NCBI RefSeq assembly: GCF_023702635.1
Contig: NZ_CP098455.1
Location: 558,001 to 622,000 of the forward strand
DNA: 64,000 bases
Origin: Spongiibacter taiwanensis
Lineage (GTDB): Bacteria; Pseudomonadota; Gammaproteobacteria; Pseudomonadales; Spongiibacteraceae
Direction of reading: 5' to 3'
Below, one piece after another: positions 55,201 to 64,000 of this stretch (position 1 is the first letter of the stretch; each line of letters starts with the position of its first letter). The notes below the pieces were generated by a model. It had not been told where the DNA came from. It worked only from the letters and a program-made list of their open reading frames with translations, and searched no databases. Both the position numbers and the translations under genes were made by a program.

Positions 55201-55880
55201 CGCATCAGGTCAGTTTCGCGCTCAAAGATATCGCGGGCGATAGTCTGGTTGAATTCGTCCTGATCGGCGATGGCATAGTCGCCACCTTCTGGCCAGTTGA
55301 ACACAAACTTGGCCGAGCCTTTGTCCGTCAGCTCAGGCACCTTGAATATCCGCGGGTCTGTCAGGCACATGTCCTGAATGTCACTCAGGCCTTTAACGAT
55401 ACTGTTGGCGGCCGGAGGGGTAACCCATTGATTAAGGCCGGTGTTGATATTCATGCTCAGTGGAACGTCTTCAAACTGGACGGTGAGGCGGCGATAACTC
55501 AACACAATAGACTGGGTTGCTTTCGGGTCTCCGCCCTCTTTCTTGAGTCGCGAGCGCTGAATGGCGATATCTGGGATCTGCCGAAAACAGATATCGAATT
55601 GACCGCTTACCCGCGCTTCAACGTCACCACTCTCCGTTGGCTCAACAAGCAGCACCATGCCCATAGCGTTGGGCGCCTGCGCGCCCTCAAAGTCAGGCTT
55701 CGGCGCGTAGCCTATCGATCCTGCCAGTGCCATCTGATATGGCGCGAACTCGTTGTAGACCTTACCCGGCCAGGCAATCACATCCGTTTCCTTGTCGAAA
55801 AGACTTAGCGAAAACGCGTCGATAAGCTTGCGATTGATTGCTGATTTCTCAGCGAAACTGAGGGGCGGGGTTGTAGGCAT
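52290..55880 (-). CDS. drmA: DrmA-like superfamily-2 helicase of a DISARM-type system
   Basis: 1196 aa. Motif I is FATGGGKTEAYMGI (K495). The DEAD-type motif is written QDELHLL (D753-H756), SATATIKGYEDHI is motif III, and the C-terminal helicase half has VVATSVVSHGVDMHRLNF and EYLQASARAGR (motif VI). A zinc-like insertion (CPYCNHQDSI, CENPECW; CPVHGFSSTTKCEHRS, CPNNTK) lies between the motifs, as in DUF1998-partner helicases. It should translocate on DNA with DrmB. It starts 2 bp after the stop of the 916-aa gene, so the operon is very tight. Confidence 0.8.
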   Translation of the reverse strand: MPTTPPLSFAEKSAINRKLIDAFSLSLFDKETDVIAWPGKVYNEFAPYQMALAGSIGYAPKPDFEGAQAPNAMGMVLLVEPTESGDVEARVSGQFDICFRQIPDIAIQRSRLKKEGGDPKATQSIVLSYRRLTVQFEDVPLSMNINTGLNQWVTPPAANSIVKGLSDIQDMCLTDPRIFKVPELTDKGSAKFVFNWPEGGDYAIADQDEFNQTIARDIFERETDLMRHNVRLRARIRKAPVSLSDRPNAHLVEIYLENITTRDEARAFGLDSSAFLFDVRFNTKLVAGQGHLLPHKLAPKDYRYMENDGVPGYGITTSIEQIADNHYGTNAIPVSGLSRIKNPSPAELGMSSEPSFAHLSTNPVPTLKGLVAAMDAYLLEWQKQIDGMLAAGKESEAEVAMAERALLVAEKANIDDGVSLLETHPKLLQAFKWMNESMLESFKHQGKPIDQWRLFQLGFILTQVRAVYERCSPESELTDHLSTAEVLWFATGGGKTEAYMGIIVMAMFYERMYQRLYGPTAWMKFPLRMLSVQQFQRLSYAVAQANRIKVREGATLAGHPFTIGYFTGGGTPSGISSNYNNAEQYFLPKLDARSREKLQFISDCPYCNHQDSIKVVTDIPDARLKHVCENPECWSNTEMPEGTYGEGTRGELGIYVSDEEVYRYLPTVLVGTIDKLSVIGHNRRFKALLGSAPYFCPVHGFSSTTKCEHRSITRDSDGEYQSDSCPNNTKTSAVRVVPSPPGLKAGISFILQDELHLLKENTGNFDAHYESTMRALQMAQGCREPKVLSATATIKGYEDHIHHLYQKHARRFPSPGMKRGESFYSRVELGEDGKPLIQRWYAGILPIGSGRIMQRSSALASTKFLTMIDEWRAELTANPKSVCDTLGVDVSKAPVLLDYIETYLNTCLLYSNSMNDNTDIHRALDEFQEGMGRVYEHLDGNSTLDHIQGIIHHIERKRPDDPFRQVVATSVVSHGVDMHRLNFMIMAGWPKSISEYLQASARAGRVEPGVVLNVLNSKTLFQTNVFLDFQDYHLFMDRMVESVPVNRFAPNLLQKTLPGVVNAAILNWMVNHPGCGEGILKSAGNLRDALRDTTNGAADGLRTQLKESLGVPDFARAFFDHRVLAKYEMQLDKAITRVLHGLENLPSQLATARPAEALERILGNRPMRSLRDIEISVSVRVNESISEDLLEALGDR

Positions 55881-55882
55881 GG

Positions 55883-58633
55883 TTACCGTTTCCTTGTGGG
55901 CAGGTGTCGCCCGAAATGATGTATGACCACTTTCTTATCTTGATCGTCCCAGTGAAAGTGGGTGCGAAAACACAGCTCTGGGTCTCGACTCGACCCTATT
56001 CTCAAGTGGCGACCGATATCAACGTTCTTCCCGTTATAACGCACGCTGTACGCGGAGGCATGCTGCCCTTGCGTAACCGCCGACATGCCGCCGGCATAGG
56101 TAATACCGGCGCGGCGAGAGGCTAGCTCGCAGTCAGAGGGATGTTTGTCACCCATAAACATGTCGAAGTACTCATTTTCCAGCAGCGACAGGCACTTCTC
56201 TGCCTTGTCGAGATTGCCGTAGTTTGAGTCCTCGGCAGACCTCACCGCCCGCGGTGTCACGACAACACGGTCACTGATTTCAGCATGGTCCTTTAACAGC
56301 CCGGAAAGCGTCCGGACAGTATCTTTTGGGGCATGCGGAAACTGGATGATTTTCTCTACGCCTTCAAGTCGAACCAGGTCGGATAACACCTCCTGGTTCA
56401 AAACCTTGGCCGCTGAGCCAGTTATCTCTCTGTCCGGAACCGCGGCATTGGCGATAAGGCGCCGCAAATCTTTGCCGAGGCCTCTGTGGATATTGCGGAT
56501 ATGCTGGATAGCCTTGGCAATCGGCTCAACCTCGGACGGCTTGGTGGCCACCCCCGCTATTTTGGCAACGGCAAACACATGCTCGGTGGTGCTTCTCACG
56601 CCATCACTGGGGCCAATGCCCGTGTGACGCGCCCAACCCTGGACTGCCGGCAACCCGATTTTGATACCTTCGGCGGTGAGAGCCTTGTGGAACGCATCGG
56701 TGCTGCCGGTCTTGTCTATCGCCAGGCTGACATAATCTTCCCACCGCGCGGAGAACTGGCGAACGAGGTCGTAGTCCGCCGTGTTATCGGATGTGTAGCT
56801 GATCAGAGTCTCAAGCAGCGCCTGGCAATCATCGCTCCCGTCATCGGTAAGCAAGAGGGTGTCATGCGTCGTAATGTCTTCGGCAGGGATTCGTTTGAGC
56901 TTGTCTTTGCCATCCTCATCCCGAACGACGTACACGCGCTGGCGGCGGTGGAATGAGTGTTTGCGCCCGGCATCGGTCAATACGACAACATCGTCATCGT
57001 CTGGCTCCCGGGCGCCGGATGGCGCCGGCTCGGCAATGGGTGCCATGAGGATGTCGAACCACGCGTTATCCTTGGGCAGTGTTATGTCGAGTTCGATACG
57101 GTGTTTGTATTGGCCCGAGCAGTCAGACCACACTTCCACCGGCATCCCAGTTTCAGCGGGATTGATATAGCGAAACGGACTGGGTTTAAGGTCCCACCAC
57201 GACGGCGAATCGGCATCGCCATTGAGATAAGCCTTCCAGCGCTGACCGTGTTTGATTGCCCAGTACGACTCGGATTCATAGCAGAGCAGGTCAACGTTAT
57301 TTGCCAGCGTGAAAGCCCAATAGCCTTGTAGCCATAAGGGGCCAACAAGGAGGAGTTTGTCGATGGGTGCTGTGCTTTTCCGGTAAAGGTCTCGACTGCT
57401 ATTCACCCCGACAACGGACAGCGAACCGTCCGAGATTGACACGTTGTATTGGGCGATGAGCCAGGTTTGAAGAAGACTTGCTGAGCGTTCGCTCCCGACA
57501 CCAATTGCAATGCGGGTACCGGTCTTAAGGTTTTCCTTTATCCACTTATCAACCGCCTGCTGTTTACCAACGCCCCCCTCTTCCAGCATTTCCAATAGCT
57601 GAGACGCCTGCTGCGTGAACAGGTACAGCAGCTCCTGATGCTCGCCGCTCGAAAGTGACACCCGACTCAGGTCGTCCAGCCAATCACTGACCGGCTTGAC
57701 GGGATAGGGCCCTCCACGACGGTTGGCGTTTTGGTGATTCTCATGGAATGACAGGGGAACGGCCAACGAGCGCAGTGCACTGGTGATCTGGTCAATAGCC
57801 TTGATAGCCTCGCGGCCCGAGGGGCTGAACTTCACGGCCTCTTTAACCTGTCGGCCCTGGTCGCAAAGCAGCGTCAAGTGTTCGTTGAACGTGTTGTCTT
57901 TGGCGACGAGGATTCGCGGCCTCAAGTTTGTTTGGGTCTTTTCCTTGAAGAGCCCTCGCCCTACCGGCTGCCTCCATAGATTGAACGGCCTGCGAGCAAT
58001 GTCCTGCTCAGTGTGAAAGTCACCCATCGCCGTCAGAATGACCACGGGGACGCTTGGGAAGTAGGAGTTCAGCGTTTCCAGTAACGTGCCGACGTCATCT
58101 CTTCGCCCGTAGGGTGTCGCATCGACAACCATGGCGAAAGGATGGCAATTGCCGACGAGATCCTCGCAAAGCTGTAACGTGTTCGCGCTGGATTGCGCAA
58201 GCAGTGTCCTTAGCACGCGATCGGGATTTAGGAGTGGAACAATGCCATCTCGATGACTGGCATTGGCGCGAATCATATCCACGCCAAGCTCCGGGTTGGT
58301 ACGAAGACCAACAAACTGCTCGCGGCGGTTGGTCCAGACCACCAGGTCGGGACGCTCATACATATTGATACGATTAAACCACCGGGACTGCAGAACCCCG
58401 CTGTGAGCCTCCATGCGCAGCGCATGCAGATAACAAAGCAAGTGGCCTAAATCAGCGGCCCCCGCAACAGGCGCCGATAACCAAACCGACTGACCGTGCC
58501 TTAGCCTGTAGCCCAGCGCCGCGGCGGCGCTACCCAGCACATCGCCGCACGCCAGAGTCTCGATGTAGTTAAAGGCGGGAATCGCAAAGCGATACCCTTG
58601 CGCCTTTTCAATCCACTGAGGCTGTTGAGCCAT
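55883..58633 (-). CDS. Unknown defence-operon protein (916 aa), possible DrmE-like component
   Basis: Starts at ATG 58633, inside the last codons of the ATPase gene (26-bp overlap), and ends 2 bp before drmA. Three regions: residues 1-230 alpha/beta (LACGDVLGSAAAALGYRL; FAMVVDATPYGRRDD; VPVVILTAMGDFHTEQD); a middle region with IAIGVGSERSASLLQTWL; and a C-terminal domain ending RHLRIGSSRDPELCFRTHF-HWDDQDKKVVIHHFGRHL. No helicase, methylase or Walker motif is visible. Class II DISARM has an unassigned protein, DrmE, in the same operon; this could be a distant equivalent, but I cannot show it. Confidence 0.55.
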   Translation of the reverse strand: MAQQPQWIEKAQGYRFAIPAFNYIETLACGDVLGSAAAALGYRLRHGQSVWLSAPVAGAADLGHLLCYLHALRMEAHSGVLQSRWFNRINMYERPDLVVWTNRREQFVGLRTNPELGVDMIRANASHRDGIVPLLNPDRVLRTLLAQSSANTLQLCEDLVGNCHPFAMVVDATPYGRRDDVGTLLETLNSYFPSVPVVILTAMGDFHTEQDIARRPFNLWRQPVGRGLFKEKTQTNLRPRILVAKDNTFNEHLTLLCDQGRQVKEAVKFSPSGREAIKAIDQITSALRSLAVPLSFHENHQNANRRGGPYPVKPVSDWLDDLSRVSLSSGEHQELLYLFTQQASQLLEMLEEGGVGKQQAVDKWIKENLKTGTRIAIGVGSERSASLLQTWLIAQYNVSISDGSLSVVGVNSSRDLYRKSTAPIDKLLLVGPLWLQGYWAFTLANNVDLLCYESESYWAIKHGQRWKAYLNGDADSPSWWDLKPSPFRYINPAETGMPVEVWSDCSGQYKHRIELDITLPKDNAWFDILMAPIAEPAPSGAREPDDDDVVVLTDAGRKHSFHRRQRVYVVRDEDGKDKLKRIPAEDITTHDTLLLTDDGSDDCQALLETLISYTSDNTADYDLVRQFSARWEDYVSLAIDKTGSTDAFHKALTAEGIKIGLPAVQGWARHTGIGPSDGVRSTTEHVFAVAKIAGVATKPSEVEPIAKAIQHIRNIHRGLGKDLRRLIANAAVPDREITGSAAKVLNQEVLSDLVRLEGVEKIIQFPHAPKDTVRTLSGLLKDHAEISDRVVVTPRAVRSAEDSNYGNLDKAEKCLSLLENEYFDMFMGDKHPSDCELASRRAGITYAGGMSAVTQGQHASAYSVRYNGKNVDIGRHLRIGSSRDPELCFRTHFHWDDQDKKVVIHHFGRHLPTRKR

Positions 58634-61600
58634 GGACCATCTCCACCATGTGCTTGATTTCAGGGGCAACGCTGTAAACCAGTTTGCGCTGCTGACCCTG
58701 CATCGATTCTGCTTTGAGCAGGTCCATGGAGAGCAGCCACTTCAGGTAGCCGTCGATTTCAGACTCGGGGGTATCCGCCAACGAATCCACGCAGATGAGG
58801 TTGATGCCGAACCCGTCACGGTCAAAACCACTGCCATCCTGAGACAGCTGAACCAGCAAAGGCTCAACCCAGGGCAGGCTGAATACGCCCGCCATTTTCA
58901 GGAAGCTTCGGGAATTGCGCTCATCGGTTTCCGGCAGCGGCTGGAAATTGCGACCGAAATCGCGGATCGAGGTTGCATTCTTTTTGCTGCGGCGAAGCGT
59001 CACGACGGTATTCAGGGCGCAGTGCCAACCGCCGGTGCTGATTGCCGCCTCTTCAACCGCCGGGGCAGAGTCGACCATGTCGATCTGTTCCAGCAGCAAA
59101 TTGATTGCGCAGCGCTTCCAGCGGGCCAAGTGGATAACGGCCTGGGCGTCTTCGCGACCCGCCGTAAACTCGGCGGCCTGCAGCCACTCCCAGTAAACAA
59201 CGGGGCCAACCAGGAAGATAATTCGCACGGGATACTTCGACGCCTTCTGCGCGCTGCCAATGCTGTTTGAGGTATCCAAAAGACCCAGCAGCAAGGCAAT
59301 GCCGACATCTTCAGCCACATCGATAACCAGCATCTGCGGCTTCTTCTCGGCGTTGGCAAACAACACGCCCATATTCTTGTCGAGGTCGGCGGGCGATTTG
59401 TACTTCGCGCTGCTGACACTGAACATCTGATAGGCCTTGTGAGAGGCCCCGTCTTTGAAGAAGGCCTGCTCGGTTTCAAAGAGCGAGGGCATCGTCAGGG
59501 CGACATCCTTAATACCCTGCGCATCCGAACCTACAACCATCGTCGAGGTGAAGTGCTTTGGCTGGATGAAGCCACGCTTCTGCGAATCGATTTCACTCAC
59601 CATGCCGGTGATGGTTTTCTCATCACGGAAGGTAATGGGGCGCGGGTAGCTTTTCGCATCGGAGCGGCTGAACGAGCGGTAGTCCATCGGGTCGATTTGA
59701 TCCATATCGATGATGGCTTGTTCCAGCTTGTTCTGGACGTCAAGCGTGCGCGACTCGGACAGCAGCTTTCTCACGCTGGAGTTTCGCAGTTCAAAGCGGC
59801 CCGATTCCAGTTCGAGCATGACGCCAAGACCAACCAGTTCGTTTAGGAAGTGTTTGAACTGGCGTTCTGAATAGGAGCCAAAGGTTTTCGGCGCCCAAAT
59901 CGTGGCCAGGTCTTTTGCCTCAGCAACCGAGAAGCTCTGCGCACCGGTGCCTTCGTTGAGAATCGAGTAAACCATGACCAGATAACGTTTATCGAGGTTC
60001 AGGGTCATCTCGAAGCGTTCGCGGATCGTGTCCAGAACCTCTGGGACGTTCAATGCGGACTGCACGTTCTCGCGGGTGATGATGGTCTGCCCTACCGCAC
60101 CATTGGCGTTGCGGCCCATGGAAATCAGCAGTTGGTTACAGAGTATCTGGATCAGGCCCGGGTGACGGTTTGTTGAAGCGAGAATCGCATTCACCACATC
60201 GGTCGACTCAAAGCGGTAACCTGCCGCCTGGATGGGCTCAACCACCAAATGCGTTGCTTCACGCGATGGCATGATGCTGACCTGAATGGAGCTACCCAAC
60301 TGGCTCAGCGGATAGTTCGGGCTGTCTTCAAAGCGCTTCACGTTTGCCAGACCGCCGATAATCATCTTGAAGCGACCTTGCACACCCTGGCCCCGCATCA
60401 GCGAACGAATCGCACGGAAGATGGGGAAGTCATGAGCGAAGTCGATCTTCAGAATGGGGTCGATCTCATCGAACAGGGCGATGATGTGAACATCCTTTCT
60501 GGAGGTGATCGTATCGGTCACGGCCTTCTCAAGCAGCTCGGAGGTGCGCTCTTTCACCGGATCGGCGATAAGACCATCGATCAGCATGAAGTCGTACAAA
60601 CGACCCCACACCTCGCGCTTGGCCAGATCCAGCGACTCTTTGCGCTGCGGATCATCGCGGCACAGTTCACGGTCGAGCGGGCTGTAATAGGCATAGTGAT
60701 GCTGGCGAGGGTTGTGATACGCACGCTGCACCGCTTCCAGAATGGTTGATTTACCCAGCTGGCGACCGCCATAGACAATGGCCGCGCCACTGCGCATGTC
60801 GAGCAGACTGGTAATTTCGTGCTCGCGACCGAACAGCATTTCCGGTTCCGGCGGACTTGCCGTCTTACCGACATACGGGTTGTAGTAGGTGTACGGCGCG
60901 GCTTGCCACAGGAACTTCTCAGTATCAGTCGTCCCCAGTTCGTCGTTATCCACGGACGCCAGGAAGACGAGCGATACCGGGTCAATCAGGAAGATGGTGC
61001 GCTGAGCATCTTTACAGTAGCGGGCGAATTCATCGCGGTGCTCCGGCGTAATCGGAGTAACCGAAATCAGAATACAGTTGCCGGCGCTCGTACTGCGGTT
61101 CTGCAACTGCTCACGCAGGTTGTCCACCGTCCAGTTCTGGTAGGCAATGATGACCGTCCAGTACTGCCCGTCTCGGCGCGGCCCAAAGTACGGGAAAGGA
61201 CGCCGAGACTCCTGCGCTTTAAGCTGCAAATAAGTGAAGCTGGTGCCGTGAGCCGTGTCGTGCTTGATACTGTTTTGCACTTTGGCGTTATAGGTTGCCT
61301 CGGTCGGGGCTATCCCTACTGCTGCCAGAATACCAGCCATCTGCTCGAACAGCGTCTGGTTGAGCTTGGCAGCGGGCTTCTTGCCAAGCAGTTCATCCAT
61401 CACCTGCAGAGGACGTTTAAGCTGTGTCGCTTTGGTAATCGACAGGCCCATCTTTGCGCCGCCTTCATTCGCCTCGGTGAGCACGTCGCGGCGCAGGCCT
61501 TTGCCCTGCATGAAACGGAAGATGCCGGGTTGTTTTGTGATGAATTGAGACAGTACCGGCAACTCTTTGATGTCGGGGGCGCGCATGCGCTCGCCGCGCT

Positions 61601-64000
61601 CGATGTGGCGATCGAGGTCTGCGAGCATTTCCTGCACTACCGGCAGGTTGTCTTCAGACAGAGCGCGCTCAATGCTTTCCACCCAGGAATCCGGCACCGC
61701 ATCGGCAACTTGTGACCGCAGTTTCTCTACGCCTTCGATGTAGCGATTCTCGAGCTTTTCTTTGAGGGAGGCTGTTTTCGCGCGCAGTTTGCGGTCGACG
61801 CTATCGATCTCGGCCTCAACGTCATCCATGGGGCGGATGGTGTCGAAGCTTTCAATCTCATCTCGAGCCTCTTCAAGCTGGGTAATGAAATTCTGTGGAC
61901 CTTGTTCGCTGAGCAGACCACTGTGCGCGGCCGTCTCGACCATGGACTCGAGGTTAATGCAGCGATTGAGTAATTTCTTTTTCTCGCTCTCAAAGGCACG
62001 CTTTGTGGCTGCACCATCAATCGATACCCCGCCCAGTTCAAGGCGCTGACGGATCACCTCGGCCATGTGAACGCGGCCGGCGGCGAGAGCGGACTCATAG
62101 GCATGGCGCGTCTCAACCTGAACACCCACGTTGCCGATCATCCAGCGAACGGCCTCAGAGGTTTCATCGCTACGATGTCCTGTCTCCAAAAACATTTTTT
62201 GGCGAGGGTGGTAATACCAACCCTTTACCATGTCGTAAGGCAGGCGAGGAACTTCGCGGTTGATCACGCGGAGCAGGCTAGACAACGTCGCCGCGAGGAA
62301 GCCCATACCGGCAGCGGCACCCGCGCTCGATGCGGCCTTTGATCCTTCAGCAAAGAAGGTGATGGTGTTTTCAAGGCGCGTAATGAATTTCTTCGCGTAC
62401 TCTTCGGATTTGTCGCTGTGAACTGGGCGGTTAACTGCCAGCCATTCACGGCACATTGACGTCAGTGCAGACATCTTGGCAAAAAACCGCGTCATACCGA
62501 TCTTGGTGATGTCCTCACCTTGATACATATTGACGTGTTGCAGCAGTTCGACAAGCAGGCGCTGAGCGTCTTCTGGCGTTTGGTACTGACCAACGAACTG
62601 CTCAATGAAGGTGTACTCTTCGCGCTTGTTCAAGATGAGAGCGTCGGTCACGCGACCAAACAAGCCTGATTCAAGACTCAGTGACTGCGCCTTGCGGTAG
62701 GGTGCATAGCCTCGCGTTGCGGTGACAATTTTCTTGCACCACTCTTCCACCTGACCGGTTTCGAACTTCTGCGCCTCTTGGGCGGCGCCCGCTTTGGCCT
62801 GGCGAAGCAGTGACAGTGTCATTTTCTCGCCGCGGCGCGCCATTTCTGCCGTCTCAGAAATCAGGCTGGCCGTGTTTTTATCAAACATGGTCTCAGGCAG
62901 CGAGGCTAACAGAAGATGTCCCGTGGACTCGGTACCGCCAAAAACGGTCGGTTGGAATGCCGCTGCAAAGACTAGGTAAGGGAGCATCTCTCCGCCACGC
63001 TGTTTTGACCAGCTCTCAATATCGGCCGGGGTAATGCCGTTCAGTGTGCGCTGCGATTTAGAAAAGACCGCGCGATCGTCAAAAGTGTTCACGCCGTAGT
63101 ACGCTGCTTTGAAAAGGTGCCACGGCAAAAAATCTGTGCTTAGCTGGGTCTCTTCGAGCGAATACGATAGCTGCGCAGCGTAGTTAACCTGTTGCAGTAC
63201 GAGGCTTTCATTAAACAGATCGTTGATTTTCTCGCCGGGTATGAAGGCATCCTGCTCAAGTGCATCAAGGCATTCCTGCCCAATCACAGTATGAGCTCTG
63301 GTGGTAACCTGTTTGACCTCTTCTTTAACGATCTCTTGCTCCGAGCCAAGCTCTTCTTCAGCGACCCTTTCTAGCTCTGGCTCTGGTACTGGTACTGGTT
63401 CACGAGTCTCTGCCTGATCAGGAGTTGCCGTATCAGAATTGGCAGGGCTGCTTTCCTGTGTTTCCTTGGTGACAAACGTCTCACGCTCGAGGGCCCGCTC
63501 GGCATCTTCGCTAGGTGGTGTTAGCTCGCCCTCAGGTTCTGCTTCCTGCCCATCGCCGGAACCGTCGGGAACAAACTCAGGAAGCAGAGCCATGATTTCA
63601 AGGCCACGTTCTCTGGGATAGGCAGTGGCGGTGAGGGCCTTATCTTCCTTGCTCATATCACCCAAGTCAGGGTAGCAAAGCTCATAAATATCCAGAGCAA
63701 GATCGCTAAGCTGGGCTTCCAACGCAACCTTTTCACTAGTGGCGGCAGCAATCGCGTTTTTGTGATCGCGCTTATCTCGAATATTTGATGGTTCCTCTTT
63801 CGCCCCAAGTTCCTCCAGTTTCTCAGTCAGCTTGGATAACTCGTCCTCCAGCTCGACAACGCGTTCGATACTTGGTTCGGCGTCGACGACCACAGCGCGC
63901 AGCGAGTCGACAACAGTCTTCGGAGTTAGGTCCAGGCCCCCACACGCAGACCAAATAACCCAATCTATCGCCAGGGTTGCACCATCCTCGCCAGAAAAAT
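58608..64000 (-). CDS. Giant AAA/STAND-type ATPase of the defence operon, 5' end outside window
   Basis: At least 1796 codons; the frame is open past GTG 63893 to the window edge (SGEDGATLAIDWVIWSACGG), so the start lies outside. The N-terminal part has a charged coiled coil (VVELEDELSKLTEKLEELG) and an acidic linker. A long helical middle follows. The P-loop is FGREHEITSLL...VYGGRQLGKSTILEA, about residue 1047 from the GTG, and Walker B is HIIALFDEIDPIL about 95 residues later. C-terminal winged-helix-like and sensor regions come last. The architecture fits a signal-sensing STAND or ORC-like ATPase. It is first visible gene of the operon and overlaps the 916-aa gene, so it is most likely a component of the same system. 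Confidence 0.65.
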   Translation of the reverse strand, partial: FSGEDGATLAIDWVIWSACGGLDLTPKTVVDSLRAVVVDAEPSIERVVELEDELSKLTEKLEELGAKEEPSNIRDKRDHKNAIAAATSEKVALEAQLSDLALDIYELCYPDLGDMSKEDKALTATAYPRERGLEIMALLPEFVPDGSGDGQEAEPEGELTPPSEDAERALERETFVTKETQESSPANSDTATPDQAETREPVPVPEPELERVAEEELGSEQEIVKEEVKQVTTRAHTVIGQECLDALEQDAFIPGEKINDLFNESLVLQQVNYAAQLSYSLEETQLSTDFLPWHLFKAAYYGVNTFDDRAVFSKSQRTLNGITPADIESWSKQRGGEMLPYLVFAAAFQPTVFGGTESTGHLLLASLPETMFDKNTASLISETAEMARRGEKMTLSLLRQAKAGAAQEAQKFETGQVEEWCKKIVTATRGYAPYRKAQSLSLESGLFGRVTDALILNKREEYTFIEQFVGQYQTPEDAQRLLVELLQHVNMYQGEDITKIGMTRFFAKMSALTSMCREWLAVNRPVHSDKSEEYAKKFITRLENTITFFAEGSKAASSAGAAAGMGFLAATLSSLLRVINREVPRLPYDMVKGWYYHPRQKMFLETGHRSDETSEAVRWMIGNVGVQVETRHAYESALAAGRVHMAEVIRQRLELGGVSIDGAATKRAFESEKKKLLNRCINLESMVETAAHSGLLSEQGPQNFITQLEEARDEIESFDTIRPMDDVEAEIDSVDRKLRAKTASLKEKLENRYIEGVEKLRSQVADAVPDSWVESIERALSEDNLPVVQEMLADLDRHIERGERMRAPDIKELPVLSQFITKQPGIFRFMQGKGLRRDVLTEANEGGAKMGLSITKATQLKRPLQVMDELLGKKPAAKLNQTLFEQMAGILAAVGIAPTEATYNAKVQNSIKHDTAHGTSFTYLQLKAQESRRPFPYFGPRRDGQYWTVIIAYQNWTVDNLREQLQNRSTSAGNCILISVTPITPEHRDEFARYCKDAQRTIFLIDPVSLVFLASVDNDELGTTDTEKFLWQAAPYTYYNPYVGKTASPPEPEMLFGREHEITSLLDMRSGAAIVYGGRQLGKSTILEAVQRAYHNPRQHHYAYYSPLDRELCRDDPQRKESLDLAKREVWGRLYDFMLIDGLIADPVKERTSELLEKAVTDTITSRKDVHIIALFDEIDPILKIDFAHDFPIFRAIRSLMRGQGVQGRFKMIIGGLANVKRFEDSPNYPLSQLGSSIQVSIMPSREATHLVVEPIQAAGYRFESTDVVNAILASTNRHPGLIQILCNQLLISMGRNANGAVGQTIITRENVQSALNVPEVLDTIRERFEMTLNLDKRYLVMVYSILNEGTGAQSFSVAEAKDLATIWAPKTFGSYSERQFKHFLNELVGLGVMLELESGRFELRNSSVRKLLSESRTLDVQNKLEQAIIDMDQIDPMDYRSFSRSDAKSYPRPITFRDEKTITGMVSEIDSQKRGFIQPKHFTSTMVVGSDAQGIKDVALTMPSLFETEQAFFKDGASHKAYQMFSVSSAKYKSPADLDKNMGVLFANAEKKPQMLVIDVAEDVGIALLLGLLDTSNSIGSAQKASKYPVRIIFLVGPVVYWEWLQAAEFTAGREDAQAVIHLARWKRCAINLLLEQIDMVDSAPAVEEAAISTGGWHCALNTVVTLRRSKKNATSIRDFGRNFQPLPETDERNSRSFLKMAGVFSLPWVEPLLVQLSQDGSGFDRDGFGINLICVDSLADTPESEIDGYLKWLLSMDLLKAESMQGQQRKLVYSVAPEIKHMVEMVHGSTASVD

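Larger units (their letters stand above)
36492..64000. mobile_element. Integrated genomic island (left part; right end outside window)
   Basis: The island is defined on the left by the tRNA 3' fragment. The adjacent gene is a giant tyrosine recombinase. Inside are remnants of conjugation, toxin-antitoxin and IS genes, an intact IS5-family element, locally AT-rich genes (41.9-43.2 kb) and a large defence operon. The far boundary and intact tRNA are not within the window. Confidence 0.7.

Noticed and set aside
54903-55808. 301-aa plus-strand frame opposite drmA
   Set aside because: Lies wholly antisense to a helicase with intact motifs; composition is typical of a shadow frame in GC-rich DNA.

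Overview
The window comes from a gammaproteobacterial chromosome, most likely a marine Cellvibrionales/Pseudomonas-like lineage. I infer this from a Pseudomonas-type Fur that lacks the second metal-site cysteine, a FAN1 nuclease + XPD-like helicase operon, the acnD-prpF version of the methylcitrate cycle and a PycA/LysR divergent pair. No rRNA, intact tRNA or CRISPR array is present, so the exact taxon cannot be fixed.

Positions 1-36486 read as ordinary core chromosome. In order: biotin carboxylase (cut by the window edge) with its divergent LysR regulator; an amidohydrolase; a methyltransferase; a bacterial cereblon-type CULT protein; RluA; a lipoprotein; DUF2244, FAH-like and SIMPL proteins; a YbaK-type deacylase; a probably SOS-controlled repair pair (FAN1 nuclease plus a nuclease-helicase fusion behind a LexA-like box); MaoC; DUF6491; Fur; an AP2-domain protein with a histone-H1-like tail; a quinone oxidoreductase; a GFA protein; and a divergent envelope cluster (DUF1302-like barrel, LolA-like protein, RND permease). 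Next is a propionate (2-methylcitrate) module: an ScfR/RamB-type regulator divergent from prpC-acnD-prpF and a PrpB-like lyase, with shared TTTGCAAA operators. It is followed by a MetR-controlled folate-independent methionine synthase module (DUF1852/MesX, MesD, flavin reductase).

At 36492-36518 there is a 27-bp fragment identical in form to the 3' end of a tRNA gene (tRNA-Arg-like acceptor), directly followed by that tRNA's terminator but without the tRNA body. This is the signature of an island integrated into a tRNA 3' end; the intact tRNA should lie at the far end, beyond position 64000. Everything from 36492 to the window end therefore looks like an integrated island. It begins with a 1699-aa protein carrying a complete tyrosine-recombinase catalytic set, followed by an AT-rich unknown gene. 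A decayed zone (42.7-49.4 kb) contains a gene interrupted by an in-frame TGA, a frameshifted TraG-like fragment, a truncated Uma2 gene, a broken TacA-type antitoxin, IS ends and one intact IS5-family element.

The island's cargo is a tight five-gene minus-strand operon (64000 to 49430): a giant AAA/STAND-type ATPase (running off the window), a 916-aa unknown protein, then DrmA-like helicase, DrmB-like DUF1998 protein and DrmC-like phospholipase-D protein. The last three are the DISARM anti-phage core. Neither described DISARM methyltransferase nor the SNF2 helicase DrmD is present in the visible part, and the two upstream genes do not match the class I accessory set. This DISARM-like variant is the best candidate for a previously undescribed system in the window.
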